DNA of 64,000 nucleotides from an uncultured Mycoplasma sp. (GTDB lineage Bacteria > Bacillota_I > Bacilli_A > RF39 > UBA660). Location: contig CABUPU010000001.1 in the NCBI GenBank assembly GCA_902493595.1, positions 124,001 through 188,000 of the forward strand, written 5' to 3'. The notes under the pieces were generated by a model that ran no database searches, was not told the DNA's origin, and saw only the letters and a program-made list of their open reading frames with translations. Position numbers and translations under genes: made by a program. How positions within the stretch are numbered: position 1 is the first letter of the stretch; every line of letters begins with the position of its first letter. Shown piece by piece: positions 60,025 to 64,000 of this stretch.

Positions 60025-61500
60025 ATGGGAATAGTAATCGGTATTGTTTTAATACTTGCTGTTGCAGCATTTTTTGCAGTAATGACTTGCAAAAGTAAAC
60101 ATAGTGATTTATTTAGATGGCTTTTAATTGCTATTTTCGTAGCAATATGCATTACATGGGTAGTTCCTTATGGATATTTTAATGGTTCTACATATGGCGA
60201 AGTAGCAATGAAAAGAATAGGTCTTGCTGATCTTCCATCACTTTTATATTACGCTGCTTACTTTGGATTAACAACTTTAATTTACTTATTTATTCTTGGC
60301 GGTTTTTATGGAATTTTATCTAAAACTAAATCATATAGTGCTTTAGTTAGTAAGATTTCTAAAAAACTAAAAGGTAAAGAAACTATTTTTATGGTTGTTA
60401 CTTCAAGTGTGATAATTATTTTATCATCACTACTTAAAAGTACATTTGCATTATTAGTATTCGTTCCATTTATAGTATCAATTTTACTTAATATGGGACA
60501 AAGTAAACTTACTACATTTGCTGTAACATTTGGTTCAATTTTAGCTGGACTTTGCGGTGCTACATACGGAAGTGATGGACTATATTTCTTAAATTACTAT
60601 ATGTCTACAGAAGTAACTAGTGGTTTAGGTTATCGTGCTATCATTGCAGCTTGTGCACTTGTAGCTTACGAAGGTTTATTAATCTTTAAACTTACAAGAA
60701 AGTCAAATAAAAAAGCTAAAGAAGAAAACACTTCAGAAATTGATCCATATAATGCTGTTGAGGTTAAAGGTAAAGTTAGTACTTGGCCAATTATCGTAGT
60801 ATTTAGTATTTTATTTATATACTTAGTTCTAGGATATACTGCTTGGATGACTAACTGGAAAATTGAAATATTTGCAAATTTCCATAAGTGGTTAACAGAA
60901 CTTAAAATAGGTAAAGAATTTACATTATTTAGTTATATTTTAGGTTCAGGTGCTGTAGAATTTGGTAAATTTGAAATTACTGCTTTAGTAAGCATGTTAA
61001 TGGTTTTATCAGCAGTAGTGGCATTTATGTCAAAATTCAAATTTCAAGAATTTCTAACATCATTTGGTGAAGGTGCAAAGAAAATGCTTAAACCTGTATG
61101 CCTATTTGTTTTAGTATATGTAGTATTTATTGTTGCATATACATCTCCATTTATTCCAGCTTTATCTAACTGGACATTTGGACTAACAAAAACATTTAAT
61201 CCATACATTACAACAGTAACAGCATTTATTACATCTATTTTCCATGCTGACTTAGGATATACAGGATATGCTGTTGGTGGCTTTATAAATGCAAGTTATG
61301 CAAGTGATGTTACACTTGTTCAAACTATTTATGTTGTTACTTATGGTCTTGCACAAATTCTTATGCCAGTTAGTGGTATGCTTATGGTTGGTTTATCTTA
61401 TCTAAAAATTGATTATAAATCATGGTTTAAGTATATTTGGATGTTTGCAGTAATAATGCTTGCAGTTTTATTAATACTTGCAACAATTGTATATTATTAA
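60025..61500 (+). CDS. Multi-pass permease of the ion-transporter (YfcC/NhaC/AbgT-like) superfamily
   Basis: 491 residues with 11-12 membrane helices. Two similar halves are suggested by repeated helix hairpins (SSLLKSTFALLVFVPFIVSILL and the later ITSIFHADLGYTGYAVGGF). The pattern resembles YfcC/ArcD- and NhaC-type transporters; the substrate cannot be read from the sequence. AAGGAGGT precedes the ATG. Monocistronic. Confidence 0.7.
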   Translation: MGIVIGIVLILAVAAFFAVMTCKSKHSDLFRWLLIAIFVAICITWVVPYGYFNGSTYGEVAMKRIGLADLPSLLYYAAYFGLTTLIYLFILGGFYGILSKTKSYSALVSKISKKLKGKETIFMVVTSSVIIILSSLLKSTFALLVFVPFIVSILLNMGQSKLTTFAVTFGSILAGLCGATYGSDGLYFLNYYMSTEVTSGLGYRAIIAACALVAYEGLLIFKLTRKSNKKAKEENTSEIDPYNAVEVKGKVSTWPIIVVFSILFIYLVLGYTAWMTNWKIEIFANFHKWLTELKIGKEFTLFSYILGSGAVEFGKFEITALVSMLMVLSAVVAFMSKFKFQEFLTSFGEGAKKMLKPVCLFVLVYVVFIVAYTSPFIPALSNWTFGLTKTFNPYITTVTAFITSIFHADLGYTGYAVGGFINASYASDVTLVQTIYVVTYGLAQILMPVSGMLMVGLSYLKIDYKSWFKYIWMFAVIMLAVLLILATIVYY

Positions 61501-61512
61501 TAAAAAGATAAA

Positions 61513-61549
61513 AAAAGAATATTTTTTATAATTTATTCTTTTTTTTATT
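61513..61549 (+). terminator. Terminator of the permease gene
   Basis: AAAAAAGAATA and TATTCTTTTTT pair over an AT loop and end in T. Confidence 0.75.
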
Positions 61550-61581
61550 GCTAAAATATAGTAAAATTATTTTATAAGGAT

Positions 61582-62262
61582 ATGATGAATATGGAAAATA
61601 AAAATAAATTAACTGTTTCAAGTTTGATAGCAATTTTATTACTTCTTATTATGATAGCTGGTGCTTCTTTTGCATATTTTGGTACATTTAGAGCAAATGT
61701 AAATGGTACATCTAATATAAATGTTACCACTAGTAAGGGTTTTAACACTACATTTACTTCAACTTCAGCGCCTCTTGAACTTCATGCTACACTTGCAAAT
61801 ATGATTGCTTCGTCTCCAGGCGATGTTGTTGCAAATAGTAATGTTAATTTAAATGTTTCACTTGCACTCGGAGGTACAGGAACAAATTATACTTGTTTAT
61901 ATGATATAGTGTATGAATATGATTCAGGTAGTGATATTTATGGAAGTAGTAATATTCCGGTTACAAATGCTGATAAAAAAGAATTAACATTAACTGTTTC
62001 TTCAGGTGATCCTAGTGGTACAAATGATTTTGCTGATGAAAAGAATTTCGCATATGACAGTACATGGATAACTAAAAATGAAAAAGTTAGAAAAACCATT
62101 GTAAAAGATGCCACAATTAGTGATAGTTCAGTAACAGGAACAACAAAGACTTGGAATTTAAATTTAAAATTTTATTTACTTTCAGAATCACAGGCAAATG
62201 TTCAAGGTAAAACTTTTACTGGTTCATTTTTTATAGATAATATAAGATGTGGTGCAAAATGA
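61582..62262 (+). CDS. Exported protein with SipW/TasA-like N-terminus
   Basis: About 226 residues; ATG 61582, 61585 and 61591 are all possible (AAGGA upstream). N-terminal hydrophobic segment ending MIAGASFAYFGTF, after which a beta-rich domain follows. The 'ASFAYF' end resembles the signal region of TasA/camelysin-type proteins that are cut by SipW. Two Cys only. Probably a surface or matrix protein. The TGA stop overlaps the next ATG. Confidence 0.6.
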   Translation: MMNMENKNKLTVSSLIAILLLLIMIAGASFAYFGTFRANVNGTSNINVTTSKGFNTTFTSTSAPLELHATLANMIASSPGDVVANSNVNLNVSLALGGTGTNYTCLYDIVYEYDSGSDIYGSSNIPVTNADKKELTLTVSSGDPSGTNDFADEKNFAYDSTWITKNEKVRKTIVKDATISDSSVTGTTKTWNLNLKFYLLSESQANVQGKTFTGSFFIDNIRCGAK

Positions 62263-62663
62263 AAATCAATAATTATTATGATAATTTTCATTATGTTTTT
62301 TTTGGAATTTACTTTATAACATGTCTTGCTTTAATAACAATAATACTTGTTTTAAAAGTAAATACAATGTATGTGATACTTGGAATATTAGAGTTATTTG
62401 TTGTATTTTTATTAATGCTTTTCTTTTATGTAAAAATATATTTTTTACAAAAGGATAAAATTGTTATAAGATCAGGCTTTATTAGAAAAGAAATACCATA
62501 TAAAGATATAAAAAAATGCTATGTAGTAAAAAATATTAACCCATTTTATTCAACATCTATAAAAAGACTTGCAATAAAACTTAAAAATGGGAAAGAAGTA
62601 TATATTAGCCCAGTTAAGATGGACAATGTTTTAATGAAAATAATAAGAAAGGTAGAATTATGA
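62259..62663 (+). CDS. Membrane protein with bacterial PH-like domain
   Basis: 134 residues from ATG 62259 (the longer frame from 62247 has no site). Two helices (about 12-55) and a short PH-like domain (FLQKDKIVIRSGFIRKEIPYKDIKKCYVVKN). Function unknown. Overlaps both neighbours by ATGA, so the three genes are translationally coupled. Confidence 0.7.
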   Translation: MKINNYYDNFHYVFFGIYFITCLALITIILVLKVNTMYVILGILELFVVFLLMLFFYVKIYFLQKDKIVIRSGFIRKEIPYKDIKKCYVVKNINPFYSTSIKRLAIKLKNGKEVYISPVKMDNVLMKIIRKVEL

Positions 62664-63739
62664 CAGATTATATAATTATTGGACTTCTTGTAGTTAATTT
62701 GATTTGCTTATTAATTTTTTTATCTAAGAAAAATAATAATAGTGAAATGGTTGAAAGACTCGGAAGATTTGAGACAAATATTACTAAATCGATAGGAGAT
62801 TTTAAATTTGATTTTTCAAAAGTACTTACAAATGATTTTGAAGTATTAAATGAAAGAATAGAAAGAAAGCTTACATTAATAAATGATATGGTTAATGAAA
62901 GACTTGATAAAAATTTTGAAAAAAGTAATAAAACATTTAATAATGTACTTGAAAGGCTTTCTAAAATTGATGAAGCACAAAGAAAAATTGATGATTTAGG
63001 AGCAGATATTGTATCACTTCAGGGTGTGCTTACTGATAAAAAAACAAGGGGAACTTTTGGCGAAGTTAATCTTGAATATATATTAAATAATGCTTTTGGA
63101 CCTGCAAGTGGGGGAATATATAACACACAAGTTAAATTTGATAATGGATATATTGTGGATGCCCTTTTATATGCACCATCACCACTTGGTACAATATCAA
63201 TTGATAGTAAGTTTCCTTTAGAAAACTATCAAAAAATGGTTAATAGATCATTTACTAAAGAGCAAAGACTTGCATATGAAAAGTTATTTGTGCAAGATGT
63301 AAAAAAACATATTAATGATATTAAAAATAAATATATTGTTCCAGGTGTAACAACTGATGAGGCGATTATGTTCTTACCTGCTGAGGCTATTTTTGCAGAA
63401 ATAAACGCATATCATCCAGAACTTATTACATATGCCTATAATAATAAAGTTTGGATTACTGGACCAACTACTTTAATATCAACTCTTTCGACAATATCAA
63501 TGATTATAAAAAATATTGAAAGAGATAAATATGCAAAAGTTATTCATGAAGAATTAAATAAACTTTCTGTAGAATTTTCTAGATACAAAGATAGATGGGA
63601 TAAACTATCTAAGAATATTAAGGCAGTTAATAATAGTGTTGATGAACTTACTACAACTACAGATAAAATAACTAAAAAGTTTGATGCAATTAATAAAGTT
63701 GAAATAAAGGAAATTGAGGTTAAAAATGACAAAAACTAA
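62660..63739 (+). CDS. rmuC: DNA recombination protein RmuC
   Basis: 359 residues. N-terminal membrane helix (about 3-20), coiled coil (about 25-115), then the RmuC nuclease-like core: RGTFGEVNLEYILNNAFG, VDALLYAPSPLGTISIDSKFPLENYQ and FLPAEAIFAEI. The family limits DNA inversions. Overlaps the upstream PH-like gene by 4 bp (ATGA) and the next gene by 14 bp. Confidence 0.92.
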   Translation: MTDYIIIGLLVVNLICLLIFLSKKNNNSEMVERLGRFETNITKSIGDFKFDFSKVLTNDFEVLNERIERKLTLINDMVNERLDKNFEKSNKTFNNVLERLSKIDEAQRKIDDLGADIVSLQGVLTDKKTRGTFGEVNLEYILNNAFGPASGGIYNTQVKFDNGYIVDALLYAPSPLGTISIDSKFPLENYQKMVNRSFTKEQRLAYEKLFVQDVKKHINDIKNKYIVPGVTTDEAIMFLPAEAIFAEINAYHPELITYAYNNKVWITGPTTLISTLSTISMIIKNIERDKYAKVIHEELNKLSVEFSRYKDRWDKLSKNIKAVNNSVDELTTTTDKITKKFDAINKVEIKEIEVKNDKN

Positions 63740-64000
63740 AAAAGACAATTTATTTATTACATTTTTGCAAGGATTTGTAATTGGCTTTGGAATTATTTTC
63801 CCAATAAGTTCCTCAGTTCTTGCAATGACAATGGGAATTTATGAAAGACTTTTAAAAATAATTAATAATTTATTTACTTCTTTTAAAAATGAAAAAGGAT
63901 TTTTAATAAGTTTTATTTTAGGAGTTGTAGCATCTGCCATAGTATGCTGTCTTATTTTAAATATTACATTAAATAAATTTCCAGTAGCAACATTATTATT
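63726..64000 (+). CDS. DUF368/PopT-like membrane protein (truncated by window edge)
   Basis: The first 91 residues are visible. FLQGFVIGFGIIFPISSSVLAMTMGIYERLLKII matches the start of DUF368 proteins, where the usual PGvSGGT is PISSSV. Some members (PopT) recycle undecaprenyl phosphate across the membrane, which would fit uppS at 3143. The gene runs off the right edge. Confidence 0.75.
   Translation, partial: MTKTKKDNLFITFLQGFVIGFGIIFPISSSVLAMTMGIYERLLKIINNLFTSFKNEKGFLISFILGVVASAIVCCLILNITLNKFPVATLL

Overview
This is an AT-rich bacterial chromosome segment (about a quarter GC by eye) from a Firmicutes/Bacilli-type organism. TAA, TAG and TGA all act as stops and Trp is encoded by TGG. Shine-Dalgarno sites are of the GGAGG/GGTGA type. 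The gene set (uppS, frr, ftsK/spoIIIE, queA-tgt, spoIIP-lepA-hemW, ftsA-ftsZ-spoIIGA-sigE, ezrA-nifS-thiI) matches Bacilli gene neighbourhoods. Many short membrane proteins and the low GC suggest a reduced gut lineage near the Mollicutes (RF39-like); that placement is inference.

Layout. 1-2.5 kb: end of an unknown gene, a tRNA-Leu(UAA) split by a 237-nt group I intron, a Ser-fMet-Asp-Phe tRNA cluster, and a gene broken by an early stop. 2.5-13.1 kb: housekeeping (uppS, spoVS, frr, thioredoxin-like membrane proteins, trmL, ftsK, queA, tgt). 13.1-21.8 kb: sufB, ssb, an HTH regulator, and a spoIIP-lepA-spoIIID-like-hemW cluster. 21.8-25.4 kb: accessory genes (GDPD, HTH-membrane protein, a split Fic gene, an AAA/DUF4143 ATPase bracketed by four copies of one inverted repeat). 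25.4-30.4 kb: ftsA-ftsZ, then spoIIGA-sigE, on both sides of which lie small-RNA/hydrophobic-peptide loci that look like type I toxin-antitoxin systems. 30.6-37.5 kb: a large exported protein with diversity-generating-retroelement (DGR)-type variable regions, followed by a compact Tad/type II-secretion-like pilus operon. 37.5-53.2 kb: accessory and small genes, a Clp-like ATPase with a decayed second AAA domain, a Ca2+ P-type ATPase, a HipA-like kinase, and a CdiA-type nuclease ORF interrupted by TGA; two of these genes share a 118-bp leader repeat and are followed by convergent short hairpin RNAs. 53.2-57.3 kb: ezrA-nifS-thiI in Bacillus order. 57.3-64 kb: a third toxin-peptide/sRNA locus, a second DGR-type exported protein behind a long inverted repeat, a permease, rmuC, and the start of a DUF368/PopT-like gene.

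How it fits together. Division (FtsA, FtsZ, EzrA, FtsK) and mother-cell sporulation functions (SpoIIGA/pro-SigmaE, SpoIIP, SpoIIID-like, SpoVS) coexist, so the lineage keeps at least part of the engulfment programme. The Tad operon and the two variable exported proteins point to surface interactions. The most unusual items are the tRNA-Leu group I intron, the DGR-type variable tails without a reverse transcriptase in view, and the family of sRNA/micro-peptide loci with a motif shared by both partner transcripts.
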